From contig NZ_CP021354.1 of the NCBI RefSeq assembly GCF_003130705.1, forward strand, positions 3,968,001 to 4,032,000: a stretch of 64,000 bases of DNA, in the 5' to 3' direction. Under the pieces are notes generated by a model. The model saw only the letters and a program-made list of their open reading frames with translations, had not been told where the DNA came from and did no database searches. A program made the position numbers and the translations under genes. Source of the stretch: Rhodococcus oxybenzonivorans. GTDB lineage: Bacteria; Actinomycetota; Actinomycetes; Mycobacteriales; Mycobacteriaceae. This document shows positions 1-8,985 of the stretch, in pieces; the stretch's first letter is position 1; every line of letters begins with the position of its first letter.

Positions 1-1893
1 GCCGATCTTGCCTTCCTTGCGGATCTCGATCTTCGACGCCACCGGGTGAATGGAGCTGGTGGAGTAGTTGATGTAGGAGATCGACCCGGTGGGCGGGACG
101 GCCTGGAGGTTCTGGTTGTAGATGCCGTGCTTCTGCACCGACGCCTTCAGCTCACGCCAGTCGTCCTGGGTGGGGATGTGCACACCGGAGTCGGCGAAGA
201 GTTGACGCACCTTGTCCGTCTTCGGCTCCCACACCTGATCGGTGTACTTGTCGAAGTACTCGCCGGACGCGTACTGCGACTGCGGGAAGCCCTTGAAGTA
301 CGTTCCCCGCTCGATGGCAATCCGGTTGGACGCCTGCAGCGCATGGAACACCACGGTGTAGAAGTAGATGTTCGTGAAGTCGATGCCCTCGTCGGAGCCG
401 TAGTAGATCCGCTCGCGCGCCAGGTACCCGTGCAGATTCATCTGGCCGAGCCCGATGGCGTGAGAGTCGTTGTTGCCCTCCTCGATCGACGGCACCGAGT
501 AGATGTGCGTCTGATCGGACACCGCGGTCAGTCCGCGAATCGCCACCTCGATGGTCCGCGCGAAGTCCGGCGAGTCCATCGTCTTGGCAATGTTCAGCGA
601 CCCCAGGTTGCAAGAGATGTCCTTGCCCACCTTGCTGTACGAGAGGTCGTCGTTGAACAGCGACGGCGTCGACACCTGCAGGATTTCGGAGCACAGGTTG
701 GAGTGCGTGATCTTGCCTTCGATGGGGTTGGCCCGGTTCACCGTGTCCTCGAACATGATGTACGGGTAGCCCGACTCGAACTGCAGCTCCGCGATGGTCT
801 GGAAGAACTCGCGCGCCTTGATCTTCGACTTCCGGATCCGCTTGTCGTCGACCATTTCGTAGTACTTCTCGGTGACGTTGATGTCTGCGAACGGAACGCC
901 GTAGATGCGTTCGACGTCGTACGGCGAGAACAAATACATGTCCTCGTTCTTCTTCGCCAGCTCGAAGGTGATGTCCGGGATGACCACGCCGAGGGACAGC
1001 GTCTTGATGCGGATCTTCTCGTCGGCGTTCTCACGCTTGGTGTCGAGGAACCGGTAGATGTCCGGATGGTGGGCGTGCAGGTACACCGCGCCCGCACCCT
1101 GACGCGCCCCGAGCTGGTTGGCGTAGGAGAAGGAGTCTTCGAGGAGCTTCATGATGGGGATGACACCCGAGCTCTGGTTCTCGATTCGCTTGATCGGGGC
1201 GCCGTGTTCACGAACATTGGTGAGCAGCAACGCGACTCCGCCGCCGCGCTTGGACAGCTGCAGGGCGGAGTTGATCGAGCGGCCGATCGACTCCATGTTG
1301 TCCTCGATGCGGAGGAGGAAGCAGGAGACGGGTTCACCGCGCTGCTTCTTGCCGGAGTTGAGGAACGTGGGTGTGGCGGGCTGGAAGCGTCCGGCGATGA
1401 TCTCGTCGACCAGCTTGGTGGCCAGGTCCTCGTCACCTGCTGCAAGGGTGAGCGCCACCATGCACACTCGGTCCTCGAACCGCTCGAGGTAGCGCTTTCC
1501 GTCGAACGTCTTGAGCGTGTACGAGGTGTAGTACTTGAAGGCGCCCAGGAAGGTCGGGAAGCGGAACTTCTTGGAATACGCGTGGTCGATCAGGAACTTC
1601 ACGAAGGCACGCGAGTACTGATCGAGCACCTCGGGCTCGTAGTAATTCTCCTCGACGAGATAATCGAGCTTCTCGTCGAGGTTGTGGAAGAACACCGTGT
1701 TCTGGTTGACATGCTGCAGGAAGTACTGGCGGGCCGCGGCGACATCCTTGTCGAACTGGATCTCGCCGTTCGGCCCGTACAAGTTGAGCATCGCGTTGAG
1801 CGCGTGGTAGTCGAGACCGTTCGTCGAGTCCCCACCGCGCGCGTCACGCTCTACGCTCCCCGCATCGATGGTGTCTGTGATGGTCGGCGCCAC
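1..1893 (-). CDS. nrdE: Class Ib ribonucleoside-diphosphate reductase alpha subunit, 3' end outside window
   Basis: Catalytic subunit that reduces ribonucleoside diphosphates to deoxyribonucleotides in the cytoplasm, working with NrdF, NrdI and NrdH. Only the first 631 residues lie in the window; roughly the last 90 of the usual 720 or so are beyond position 1. The reverse strand reads straight through with family motifs: GEPVSCFLL with a redox Cys near residue 190, NLCSEILQ with the thiyl-radical Cys near 400, and [10 protein letters not shown] near the left edge. I start it at the GTG at 1893, which has AGGAGC just upstream and overlaps the end of nrdI by about 40 bases, so the two are probably translationally coupled. 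The 648-residue open frame on the opposite strand is an antisense shadow. Confidence 0.95.
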   Translation of the reverse strand, partial: MAPTITDTIDAGSVERDARGGDSTNGLDYHALNAMLNLYGPNGEIQFDKDVAAARQYFLQHVNQNTVFFHNLDEKLDYLVEENYYEPEVLDQYSRAFVKFLIDHAYSKKFRFPTFLGAFKYYTSYTLKTFDGKRYLERFEDRVCMVALTLAAGDEDLATKLVDEIIAGRFQPATPTFLNSGKKQRGEPVSCFLLRIEDNMESIGRSINSALQLSKRGGGVALLLTNVREHGAPIKRIENQSSGVIPIMKLLEDSFSYANQLGARQGAGAVYLHAHHPDIYRFLDTKRENADEKIRIKTLSLGVVIPDITFELAKKNEDMYLFSPYDVERIYGVPFADINVTEKYYEMVDDKRIRKSKIKAREFFQTIAELQFESGYPYIMFEDTVNRANPIEGKITHSNLCSEILQVSTPSLFNDDLSYSKVGKDISCNLGSLNIAKTMDSPDFARTIEVAIRGLTAVSDQTHIYSVPSIEEGNNDSHAIGLGQMNLHGYLARERIYYGSDEGIDFTNIYFYTVVFHALQASNRIAIERGTYFKGFPQSQYASGEYFDKYTDQVWEPKTDKVRQLFADSGVHIPTQDDWRELKASVQKHGIYNQNLQAVPPTGSISYINYSTSSIHPVASKIEIRKEGKIG

Positions 1894-2327
1894 AGCTCCT
1901 GCTCCTTGTCGTCTAAGTGTTCCCAGAATTCACCCAGACCGACCTTCACCCGTTCGATGTCCTCGGCTGTGCCCATGAGTTCGAAGCGGTAGAGGTAGGG
2001 AACGTGACACTTCTGAGAAATGATGTTTCCTGCAAAGCAATAGGAATCACCGAAATTGGTGTTTCCCGCCGCGATCACGGCTCGGATCAGCGACCTGTTG
2101 TGTGGGTTGTTGAGAAATCGGATGACGGGCTTCGGAACGTAACTGGTGTCCCTGCCCATCGCCGTGGTCCCGCCGCCGTACGTGGGGAGGATCAAGACGT
2201 AGGGCTCGTGCACCTCGAAGGTGCCGTCGCGGTCGTGGATGGGTATGCGCGTCGCAGGCACCCCGAGCCGCTGAACGAATCGGTGCGTGTTCTCCGAGGC
2301 GCTGGAGAAGTACACCAGCGAAGTCAT
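1851..2327 (-). CDS. nrdI: NrdI flavodoxin-like protein
   Basis: Small flavodoxin-like protein (158 aa) that supplies the oxidant needed to build the manganese-tyrosyl radical cofactor of NrdF in class Ib reductases. The sequence begins [17 protein letters not shown], the phosphate-binding loop of the family, followed by LPTYGGG near residue 50 and [13 protein letters not shown] near residue 90, both typical of NrdI. It is the middle gene of the nrdH-nrdI-nrdE operon, lies 88 bases after nrdH and overlaps the nrdE start. Length is normal for the family. Confidence 0.95.
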   Translation of the reverse strand: MTSLVYFSSASENTHRFVQRLGVPATRIPIHDRDGTFEVHEPYVLILPTYGGGTTAMGRDTSYVPKPVIRFLNNPHNRSLIRAVIAAGNTNFGDSYCFAGNIISQKCHVPYLYRFELMGTAEDIERVKVGLGEFWEHLDDKEQELWRRPSQTPSMRGA

Positions 2328-2415
2328 CGGTACTCACCATCTCGAGTGGAACTGTCGGTCAGTGCTGCTCCGGAATCGGTTCGCTCTCGCTCGCGGAGGG
2401 TGCGATCGTGTCGCT

Positions 2416-2649
2416 TCAAGCAGCGTTTGCCGAGAGGGTCTTGATGCGATCGGGCCGGAAGCCCGACCAGTGCTCGTCACCGGCTACGACCACGGGCGCC
2501 TGCAGGTATCCCAGCGCCATCACGTAGTCCCGGGCTTCGGCGTCTTCGGTGATGTCGACGACGGCGTAGTCGATACCCTCCTTGTCGAGGGCCCGGTAGG
2601 TGGCATTGCACTGAACGCAAGCGGGCTTGGTGTAGACGGTGATGCTCAT
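2416..2649 (-). CDS. nrdH: NrdH glutaredoxin-like redoxin
   Basis: Thioredoxin-like electron donor for the class Ib reductase, 77 aa. The N-terminus MSITVYTKPACVQCNAT carries the CxxC active site (CVQC, residues 11-14), and the C-terminal half has the SGFRPDRI segment characteristic of NrdH. A longer reading from 2703 adds 18 residues with no family similarity; the ATG at 2649 has GAGGG at a good distance and starts exactly where the redoxin fold starts, so I use it. First gene of the operon; NrdR-like boxes lie about 110-150 bases upstream. Confidence 0.95.
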   Translation of the reverse strand: MSITVYTKPACVQCNATYRALDKEGIDYAVVDITEDAEARDYVMALGYLQAPVVVAGDEHWSGFRPDRIKTLSANAA

Positions 2650-2757
2650 GAAGTCCCTCTTTCCACTGCCGAAAATGGAGCTGACGAAGTGTGTGTTCAG
2701 CACCCGAGATCTCCCCTGATCGAGAGGACGGTCACCCCAGCGGAGGGGTTCACCGAG

Positions 2758-2805
2758 CCGATTCCCGTAGTGGTCTCTCAGTGCTCAAGACACTACACCT
2801 AGTGG
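2758..2805 (-). promoter_or_regulatory. Candidate tandem NrdR boxes upstream of nrdHIE
   Basis: The 16-mer at 2790-2805 (ACACTACACCTAGTGG) keeps the CACTA...TAGTG arms of the NrdR consensus ACACWATATATWGTGT. A second, weaker 16-mer at 2758-2773 has the same right arm TAGTGG exactly 32 bases away. NrdR boxes normally occur as a pair about three helical turns apart, so the spacing supports the call, although the left arm of the second copy is poorly conserved. NrdR is known to repress ribonucleotide reductase operons when dATP/ATP is high. The nrdR gene itself is not in the window. Confidence 0.6.
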
Positions 2806-2810
2806 CCGAC

Positions 2811-3188
2811 AGAAACACTTAACCCGAGATGTTGTGAGTCACATCGATGAAATTCCCTGGTCGACTTCCGCTGGACGGCAAATTTCGTCATCCCGTCGGC
2901 GTGTCGCGCATCACTTTTTCGGCGAGCCTCGGAACGCTCCCGCCGGCAAGGTTCGTACACCCGAGGCTCGAGGAGCCTACGTCACCTGTGAGCAGGCTCC
3001 AGCATTCCCCAGCGCACCCCGAGCAGTGGACTGTAGCGGCCCTCATTTCAACCGGATTCCACTCGACCCGGTCGGCGGACGGCGGCCTTCGGCCGAGACC
3101 CGACTCCGCGCCGCCGCGTGCACCCGGCGCCCCGCCTCCACCGCCGCTTGCCGGCCGGTAACTGCCTGCCTCCCGGTACCGTGACCGG
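2811..3188. other. Intergenic stretch without a supported gene
   Basis: This gap separates the divergent nrdH operon and the siderophore-interacting gene. Several open frames cross it on both strands, but they have no recognisable domains, run antisense into the neighbours, and lack ribosome binding sites. I see no tRNA, no strong terminator hairpin and no obvious iron-box palindrome in front of the siderophore gene. Confidence 0.6.
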
Positions 3189-4022
3189 ATGCCCGTGCAC
3201 TCCTCCGAGCAACCCGACCGCTGGGCGCCCGTCGTCCGCACGGAGCGGGTGACGCCGAACATGCAGAGGATCACCCTGTCGGGTGGTGATCTGACGGAAT
3301 TCGAATCGAGTGGCGTGCCCGACGAGCGCGTATTGCTCGCCTTTCCGCCCGGTGGCGCGGACCAGAGGAGCTTCACCGTCCGCCGCTGGGACCCGTCGGC
3401 CTGCGAGATGGACATCGATTTCGCCGTCCACGCGGGCGGCGCTGCGATTCGGTGGGCGCTACAGGCGTCGCCCGGCGAGGTTCTGGGGTTCTCGGCCGCC
3501 GCCGGCTGGTATTCACCGCCCACCGATACGGCATGGCAACTTCTCGTCGCGGACATGACCGGTTTACCTGCCGTCGGCCGGATCGTGGAGGAATTGCCCG
3601 GTTCGGCGCACGTGCACGTGATCGCCGAGATCACGGCCGCCGAGGATCGGCAGCAGTTCACCACCGAGGCCGACGTGATGGTCACCTGGTTGCACGGCAG
3701 CGGCAACGGCACCGGACGCAGCAGGCTGGCGGAGGCTGCACGCACCTGGCCGCGACCCTCCGAGCCGGGATACGTGTGGTTCGCGGGCGAAGCGCGTACA
3801 TCCCGAGACGTACGCCACCGGCTGCGCCACGAATTGGGCTGGCCGGCGAATCGATATGACGTCATGGGTTATTGGCGCGCAAACAAGGAGGAATGGGTCG
3901 CGCGCTACGAGACGGTCCGTGAGCAGATAGAAGCCGCCAGGGACTCTGCCCTGGCGGCCGGTGAAGACTTCGACGCGGTGCGGGACGCCGTCGACGCAGC
4001 CCTCGAGAGATCCGGGCTGTAG
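3189..4022 (+). CDS. Siderophore-interacting FAD/NAD(P)H reductase
   Basis: Flavoprotein of the ViuB/YqjH type (277 aa), a cytoplasmic ferric-siderophore reductase that uses NAD(P)H to release iron. The FAD-binding barrel carries the RSFTVRRWD variant of the family's RxYTxR motif near residue 60, followed by DIDFAVHAGGAAIRWA. The C-terminal SIP domain ends with VWFAGEARTSRDVRHRL and the diagnostic GYWR near residue 230. The ATG at 3189 is the first start giving a full-length protein. It stands alone: no siderophore synthesis or transport gene is adjacent, so its ferric substrate cannot be inferred. Confidence 0.88.
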   Translation: MPVHSSEQPDRWAPVVRTERVTPNMQRITLSGGDLTEFESSGVPDERVLLAFPPGGADQRSFTVRRWDPSACEMDIDFAVHAGGAAIRWALQASPGEVLGFSAAAGWYSPPTDTAWQLLVADMTGLPAVGRIVEELPGSAHVHVIAEITAAEDRQQFTTEADVMVTWLHGSGNGTGRSRLAEAARTWPRPSEPGYVWFAGEARTSRDVRHRLRHELGWPANRYDVMGYWRANKEEWVARYETVREQIEAARDSALAAGEDFDAVRDAVDAALERSGL

Positions 4023-4044
4023 CGACGGCGGTCCCGCGAGCGAC

Positions 4045-4608
4045 TCAGGCGTCGACGAGCTGCTTGGTGGCGTCCACGAGGCTGGTCACGACATCGGCGA
4101 CCTGCTGTGCGACCTCGGCGTTCTCCCGCGGGTGCCGGTCACCGAACTTGTCGATCGTGCCGCCGATGGCGAGCGTGACGTCCTCGAGCACCTTGCCGCC
4201 GGCGATACGGACGGCCTTGCGGGTGTCTTCATGGGCCCACTGTGCGCCGTTGCCGCTGGGGGACGCGCTGATGACGGCGACCGGCTTGTCCTTGACGGCG
4301 CCGGTTCCGTACGGACGGGAGATCCAGTCGATGGCGTTCTTGAGCACGGCGGGAATCGTGCCGTTGTACTCGGGGGTGAGGATGAGAAGCGCATCGGCGC
4401 GGCCGGCGGCGTCACGCAACGCCTCGACGGCGGGGAGCGAACCTGCGACGTCGATGTCCTCGTTGTAGAAGGGCACCTCACCGAGCCCTTCGAACACGGT
4501 GACGTCGGTCCCTGCCGGAGAAACCGAGACTGCCGTCTCGGCGAGCTGGCGGTTGACCGACGCGGCGCGCAGGCTGCCGACGAGTACGAGAATGTTGGTC
4601 TTCGACAT
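4045..4608 (-). CDS. NAD(P)H-dependent FMN reductase (flavodoxin-like)
   Basis: Protein of 187 aa in the NADPH-dependent FMN reductase family (chromate/quinone/azo reductase type). Visible features are the FMN-phosphate loop VGSLRAASVNRQLAE at the N-terminus, LILTPEYNGTIPAVLKNAIDW near residues 75-95, and a downstream glycine-rich SASPSGNGAQWA. The ATG at 4608 is preceded by AAGGAA and starts right at the domain; a longer reading into the divergent regulator gene is an artefact. It is divergent from a TetR-type gene with a palindromic operator in the 100-base gap, so it is very likely that regulator's target, perhaps responding to an electrophile or quinone. Confidence 0.88.
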   Translation of the reverse strand: MSKTNILVLVGSLRAASVNRQLAETAVSVSPAGTDVTVFEGLGEVPFYNEDIDVAGSLPAVEALRDAAGRADALLILTPEYNGTIPAVLKNAIDWISRPYGTGAVKDKPVAVISASPSGNGAQWAHEDTRKAVRIAGGKVLEDVTLAIGGTIDKFGDRHPRENAEVAQQVADVVTSLVDATKQLVDA

Positions 4609-4659
4609 GTCAATTTCCTTCGATGGTGCGGTGGGCGACTCGGGAACAGGTATATCAAC

Positions 4660-4681
4660 TAAACGGACCGTGGTCCATTTA
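4660..4681. promoter_or_regulatory. Palindromic operator between FMN reductase and TetR gene
   Basis: A 22-base near-perfect palindrome, arms TAAACGGACC and GGTCCATTTA around a central GT, with only the base pair at positions 5/18 unmatched besides the centre. It sits midway between the divergent starts at 4608 and 4709, where a TetR dimer could block both promoters. Its size and symmetry fit the TetR family. The effector is unknown. Confidence 0.75.
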
Positions 4682-4708
4682 CATTCCCCGCGCGGTAGGA
4701 TTGGCGCC

Positions 4709-5308
4709 GTGACCCGCCTCCTCCTTCCCCAGATCGGGGTCGAACCGCCCGAACGGTGTGATGCCGCACGTAATCGGCGGCTACTGCTCGATGCTGCGGC
4801 CCTCTTGGTGTCCGAGCGGGGCGTCGACGCGGTGACGATGGACGCCGTCGCCTGCAAGGCCGGTGTGGGCAAGGGCACAGTGTTCCGCCGGTTCGGAAGC
4901 CGATCGGGACTCATGCTCGCCCTCCTCGACCATTCCGAGCGCGAACTCCAGCAGGCGTTCATGTTCGGACCCCCACCCCTGGGGCCGGGCGCCGATCCGG
5001 TCGAACGGCTCATCGCCTACGGCCGAGCGCGCATCGCCACCGTCGAGGTCGAGGGCGAGGTCCGGCGGGCCGCGGAGAATTCTCCGGGCACCCGTTTCTC
5101 CGCGCCGGCTCGCGCAGTGTCGGTGACGCACGTCGTGTCGCTGCTCCGCGAGGCGGGCGTCGAAGGAGATCACGAACTGCTGGCGTGCTCGCTCCTCGCA
5201 CCCCTCGAGGCGACGCTCGTACTGCACGAGATCCGCGACCTCGGGATGTCGACCGAGCGCCTCGAGGCTGCCTGGGAGGATCTCGTCAGGCGTGTCACCC
5301 GCGCCTGA
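4709..5308 (+). CDS. TetR family transcriptional regulator
   Basis: 199 aa regulator. The helix-turn-helix spans about residues 20-65 with VTMDAVACKAGVGKGTVFRRFGSRSGL, a textbook TetR signature. The C-terminal ligand domain is not matched to a specific subfamily. I start at GTG 4709; upstream in-frame codons run through the operator and into the divergent gene. It lies opposite the FMN reductase with a palindromic operator between, so it probably represses both itself and the reductase. Its stop is only three bases from the stop of the convergent nucleosidase. Confidence 0.88.
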   Translation: MTRLLLPQIGVEPPERCDAARNRRLLLDAAALLVSERGVDAVTMDAVACKAGVGKGTVFRRFGSRSGLMLALLDHSERELQQAFMFGPPPLGPGADPVERLIAYGRARIATVEVEGEVRRAAENSPGTRFSAPARAVSVTHVVSLLREAGVEGDHELLACSLLAPLEATLVLHEIRDLGMSTERLEAAWEDLVRRVTRA

Positions 5309-5311
5309 CGG

Positions 5312-5863
5312 TCACAGGGCGCGCAGCCACAGCGCCAATTCCCTGGCGCTCGCGTCGATGCGCGCCGGCCAGTCGAGCGCCGAGTCGTCAGCCGTATCGC
5401 TCACGTGCTTGACGAGGCGGCATTGTGCACCGACCTGTGCGCACGCGTAGGCGACGGCGAAACCTTCCATGTCGACGAGATCGGCCCGCTCCGCGAGCAC
5501 GTCGCGCACCCCCGCGTCCGATACGAAGACGTCCCCCGTTGCCAGCACCGAGCCGTCCCCCTCCGGCATCTCGAGCCGGTCCGCGACCTCGTGCCCCAAG
5601 GCCCGGATGGCGTCGCCGCTGATGTCGTGGTTGAGCACGGTCGACGGCGTGAAGAGGCCACTGTGGTGTTCGTGCAGGGCCCCCGCGGTGCCGATGTTGA
5701 CCACCAGCGGTTTCTGCGACGACGGGTAGTCGCCGAGCGCTTTCGCGACGGCCACCGCGGCGCTCACCTTGCCGATGCCCGTGATCAGAACGTCGAACTC
5801 CGGTGGGACGTGCACCGCCTCCGCCTTGGTGGCGCTGACGACGAGGATGTCCGATCTGCTCAT
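5312..5863 (-). CDS. Nucleosidase of the MTA/SAH phosphorylase family
   Basis: 183 aa cytoplasmic nucleosidase of the PNP/UDP family. The sequence has [20 protein letters not shown] near residue 25, [10 protein letters not shown] near 55, and the purine/ribose site [14 protein letters not shown] near 130 with the conserved ME(G)F, then VKHVSDTAD where the catalytic Asp is expected. It is shorter than E. coli MtnN (232 aa), so the substrate (methylthioadenosine, S-adenosylhomocysteine or another nucleoside) is uncertain. The ATG at 5863 starts just before the first beta strand. Divergent from nadE. Confidence 0.8.
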   Translation of the reverse strand: MSRSDILVVSATKAEAVHVPPEFDVLITGIGKVSAAVAVAKALGDYPSSQKPLVVNIGTAGALHEHHSGLFTPSTVLNHDISGDAIRALGHEVADRLEMPEGDGSVLATGDVFVSDAGVRDVLAERADLVDMEGFAVAYACAQVGAQCRLVKHVSDTADDSALDWPARIDASARELALWLRAL

Positions 5864-5928
5864 GCGCGGAACCGTACCGGGCCTTCCCCATCCTGCGTCC
5901 CACGTGCCCACTCGCTACAGTTTCTGAC

Positions 5929-6768
5929 ATGGCGAATCTACGTGCGCAGATACTCGAGGAACTCGGTGCCCAGCCCACCATCGACGCGGCGAAAGAAATT
6001 CGCACCCGCGTTCAGTTCCTGAAGGAGTACCTCCTGTCGACGCCCGCGAAGGGCTTCGTTCTGGGCATCAGCGGCGGCCAGGACAGCACTCTCGTCGGGC
6101 GTCTCGCTCAACTCGCGGCGAGCGAACTGCGCGAGGAGGGACACGAGGCCGAGTTCGTCGCTGTCCGTCTTCCCTACGGCACCCAGGCGGACGAGTCGGA
6201 CGCACAGATCGCGCTGAAGTTCATCCAGCCCGACCGGTCGGTGTCGGTCAACGTCAAACCCGGCGCCGACGCCACTGCCAAGGAATCGGCCTCAGCCCTG
6301 CGGGACATCCTCGGCAATGGCGGCGAACTGCGCGACTTCGTCCGCGGCAACATCAAGGCCCGAGAGCGCATGGTCATCCAGTACTCGATCGCGGGGCAAC
6401 TCGGCTACCTCGTACTCGGTACCGACCATGCAGCTGAAGCGATTACCGGGTTCTTCACCAAGTACGGCGACGGTGGCGTGGACCTCACTCCCCTGACCGG
6501 CCTCTCCAAGCGTCAGGGCGGCGCCCTGCTCCGCGAACTGGGGGCACCGGAGACCACCTGGAAGAAGGTGCCCACCGCCGATCTCGAGGACGACCGCCCG
6601 GCGCTCCCCGACGAGGAGGCGCTCGGTCTGACGTACACGCAGATCGACGACTACCTCGAGGGCAAGGACGTTTCCCCGGAGGTCGCCGAGAAGCTGGAGA
6701 CCATGTACCTGAACACGCGTCACAAGCGCACGGTCCCCGTCACACCTCTCGACACCTGGTGGCGGTGA
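5929..6768 (+). CDS. nadE: Ammonia-dependent NAD synthetase
   Basis: 279 aa enzyme that adenylates nicotinate adenine dinucleotide and amidates it with ammonia, the last step of NAD synthesis. The ATP-pyrophosphatase P-loop is [17 protein letters not shown] near residues 42-58, and later family blocks are [23 protein letters not shown] cut here as [13 protein letters not shown] near 160 and [14 protein letters not shown] near 210. There is no glutaminase domain, so it is the short E. coli-like form, in contrast to the long glutamine-dependent enzyme of M. tuberculosis. The next gene follows after four bases. Confidence 0.95.
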   Translation: MANLRAQILEELGAQPTIDAAKEIRTRVQFLKEYLLSTPAKGFVLGISGGQDSTLVGRLAQLAASELREEGHEAEFVAVRLPYGTQADESDAQIALKFIQPDRSVSVNVKPGADATAKESASALRDILGNGGELRDFVRGNIKARERMVIQYSIAGQLGYLVLGTDHAAEAITGFFTKYGDGGVDLTPLTGLSKRQGGALLRELGAPETTWKKVPTADLEDDRPALPDEEALGLTYTQIDDYLEGKDVSPEVAEKLETMYLNTRHKRTVPVTPLDTWWR

Positions 6769-6772
6769 TCCG

Positions 6773-7552
6773 GTGACCCTCGTTCTGGTCGCGGGCGGTA
6801 CCGGTACAGCGGGTAGGCAACTCGTCAAGGAGTTACTTGCCCGCGGGCACTCGGTCCGTGTCCTCACCCGGCACGGTGGTGCACCGGGCACCGAGATCGT
6901 CCATGTCCACGGCGACTTGGTGACGGGTGAGGGGCTCGCAGAGGCGCTGGACGGGGTCGACGTGGTGGTGGACACGACCGACGGCAAGACCCGCCGCACT
7001 CGGGCCGTGCTGGACGAGGGCGCCAGCAATCTGCTGGCGACAGCGGACGGTGCGGGTGTGCGACGCGCGGTCCTGCTGTCCATCGTAAACGTCGACCGCG
7101 GCGAGTTCGCCTACTATCAGGCCAAACGACGGCAGGAACGGGTCTACGAGAGCTCGCCGCTCGACACAGTCGTCGTGCGCGCCACACAGTTTCACGACTT
7201 CATTCCCATGGTCGCGAAGCCGCCGAGTCATGTCGGGGTGATTCCGGCGTTCGCGAGAACGCGATTCCAGTCGATCGACACCCGCGATGTCGCGCGGGCG
7301 CTGGCAGACGCCGCTCTGGCGACCGAGACGGCGTCCGAAAATCTCATCACCATCGGCGGCCCGGAAGTCCGCACGGCCCGTGACCTCGTCGTCGCATGGA
7401 AGAAAGCCACGGGGACGCACGGACTCGTCATCGACGTGCCCCTGCCGGGAGCACTGGGTTCCTTCCTGAGGGCAGGGCACAACCTGGCTCCGGGGAAAGA
7501 GTTCGGGTCGATCACTTTCGACCGGTGGCTGGCCGACACGACGACGGCCTGA
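6773..7552 (+). CDS. NAD(P)-binding NmrA/atypical SDR protein
   Basis: 259 aa protein with a Rossmann fold: TLVLVAGGTGTAGRQLVKEL at the N-terminus gives the GGTGxxG dinucleotide loop. The rest resembles NmrA-like atypical short-chain dehydrogenases, with a YYQAKRRQE element near residue 115 in place of the classical YxxxK, so it may be a redox sensor or an ubiquinone-complex-like factor more than a catalytic enzyme. The start is four bases after the nadE stop, so both are probably co-transcribed. Substrate unknown. Confidence 0.7.
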   Translation: MTLVLVAGGTGTAGRQLVKELLARGHSVRVLTRHGGAPGTEIVHVHGDLVTGEGLAEALDGVDVVVDTTDGKTRRTRAVLDEGASNLLATADGAGVRRAVLLSIVNVDRGEFAYYQAKRRQERVYESSPLDTVVVRATQFHDFIPMVAKPPSHVGVIPAFARTRFQSIDTRDVARALADAALATETASENLITIGGPEVRTARDLVVAWKKATGTHGLVIDVPLPGALGSFLRAGHNLAPGKEFGSITFDRWLADTTTA

Positions 7553-7578
7553 GCGGCTCCCGGCGTGCTGTAAATCCT

Positions 7579-7839
7579 CTAGCCTCCCGCGAACGGCGGC
7601 AGGACGTCCACCTGGTGTCCGGCGGTGCGCGTGAGGTCGCGCGTGAGCTCTGAATCGACGAGGAAGGCCGCCACCGACAGAACCCGCTCCATATCGGCTC
7701 CGTACTTGGCGACGAGGGCGATCTTCACCTGACCGAGTGGGGCGTCCGTCGGCAGATCGAGGGTTTCCTTCGTACAACCGGCGGCGTCGGCGGCCGCCGC
7801 GAAATACCGCACCGAAATGCCTGTCACCGTGTCAACCAC
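7579..7839 (-). CDS. moaD: Molybdopterin synthase small subunit
   Basis: 86 aa ubiquitin-like sulfur carrier that receives a thiocarboxylate at its C-terminus and passes sulfur to cyclic pyranopterin within MoaD2-MoaE2. The protein reads [13 protein letters not shown] at the N-terminus and ends FAGG with the essential C-terminal Gly-Gly. The start GTG at 7839 overlaps the moaA stop by eight bases, which fits translational coupling; a later GTG nine to fifteen bases downstream is possible. A longer open frame on this strand only reaches into moaA. Confidence 0.88.
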   Translation of the reverse strand: MVDTVTGISVRYFAAAADAAGCTKETLDLPTDAPLGQVKIALVAKYGADMERVLSVAAFLVDSELTRDLTRTAGHQVDVLPPFAGG

Positions 7840-8887
7840 CGATAGCTCCCATACTGCGCTGCGGCGGCGCGAATCCGTCCGCATTGATTCCGTGTCCCGC
7901 CCACTTGTTCCACATCGCGCCACGCCACAACTGGGCCAGGTCCTCGTCGCCGGCACCGGAACGCAGTGCCCTCCGCAGGTCGACCTCCTGGTCACTGAAC
8001 AGGCACGACCGTACCGTTCCCTCGGCGGTCAGACGGGTTCGGTCGCAGTCGGAGCAGAACGAGCGGGTGACCGACGCGATAATCCCCACGGTGGCCGGAC
8101 CACCGTTCACCAACCACTCCTCCGCCGGTGCGGACGCGTCCTCCCTGCCGTGTTCCACGAGGGTGAACCGCTCACCCAGAACCGACAGCAACCGGTCGGC
8201 GGACACCATCTGCTCACGAGCCCACTCGTGGTCCGCGTCGAGGGGCATCTCCTCGATGAAGCGGAGCGCAATCCCTTCGGTCAGGCACCATTCGAGGAGA
8301 TCCGCCGCCCCCGTCAGTGTCTCGGGCATCAGAACTGCGTTCACCTTGAGCGGCGCCAGGCCTGCATCAGCCGCGGCCCGGATCCCGGCGATCACCGAAG
8401 GCAACCGATCGCGTCGCGTGAGCCTGGCGAAGTGCTTCCTGTCGATCGAGTCGAGGGAGACGTTGACGCGCGTGAGGCCGGCGCGGGCGAGTGCAGCAGC
8501 CCGGTGTTCGAGCCCGACTGCGTTGGTGGTCATCGACAGCGGCACACCCGGAACCCGTTCGGCGCACCCGGCGATCATGGCTTCGAGGTCGGCGCGCATC
8601 AGCGGCTCACCACCGGTGAACCGGACCTCCCGGACCCCGAGCTGATGCACCGCGATACCCACCAACCGGACGATTTCCTCAGCCGTGAGTAGATTCTGCG
8701 CCGGGATGGCGGGCAGGCCTTGCTCCGGCATGCAATAGGTGCAGCGCAACGAGCATTTCTCGGTGATCGACACCCGAAGGTCGCGCGCTACCCGACCGAA
8801 TCTGTCGACGAGGTGCCCCACGTCGGGGCGGCCCGCGAGCGAGACGGCCGACCGCACGGTGGGAATACCCATCTCCACCATTGTCAT
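7832..8887 (-). CDS. moaA: GTP 3',8-cyclase
   Basis: Radical-SAM enzyme (351 aa) that together with MoaC converts GTP to cyclic pyranopterin monophosphate. The N-terminal Fe-S motif CSLRCTYC sits near residue 45, the second C-terminal cluster is represented by [14 protein letters not shown] and SCLF near 270-285, and the protein ends with the conserved Gly-Gly needed for catalysis. The ATG at 8887 is chosen because the family similarity starts shortly after; a longer reading from 9178 crosses into the divergent moeA. First gene of a moaA-moaD transcript opposite moeA. Confidence 0.95.
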   Translation of the reverse strand: MTMVEMGIPTVRSAVSLAGRPDVGHLVDRFGRVARDLRVSITEKCSLRCTYCMPEQGLPAIPAQNLLTAEEIVRLVGIAVHQLGVREVRFTGGEPLMRADLEAMIAGCAERVPGVPLSMTTNAVGLEHRAAALARAGLTRVNVSLDSIDRKHFARLTRRDRLPSVIAGIRAAADAGLAPLKVNAVLMPETLTGAADLLEWCLTEGIALRFIEEMPLDADHEWAREQMVSADRLLSVLGERFTLVEHGREDASAPAEEWLVNGGPATVGIIASVTRSFCSDCDRTRLTAEGTVRSCLFSDQEVDLRRALRSGAGDEDLAQLWRGAMWNKWAGHGINADGFAPPQRSMGAIGG

Positions 8888-8985
8888 CGCGTTGCCTTTC
8901 CCCGCATTGGTCCAGTATGCCGTGAGGCGGTGATCCGTGCCGCACCGCCGTGCATAGGATTGGTAACCATGGCCGGAGGAACGTC

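Noticed and set aside
46..1992. 648-codon open frame on the plus strand
   Set aside because: It is antisense to nrdE. High GC at third positions creates long mirror frames; the product has no domain.
2888..3865. 325-codon minus-strand frame over the siderophore gene
   Set aside because: Antisense to a gene with clear SIP-family motifs; composition is that of a shadow frame.
8888..8985. Molybdenum cofactor riboswitch between moaA and moeA
   Set aside because: The 98-base gap is too short for the motif plus promoters, and I see no suitable nested stems.
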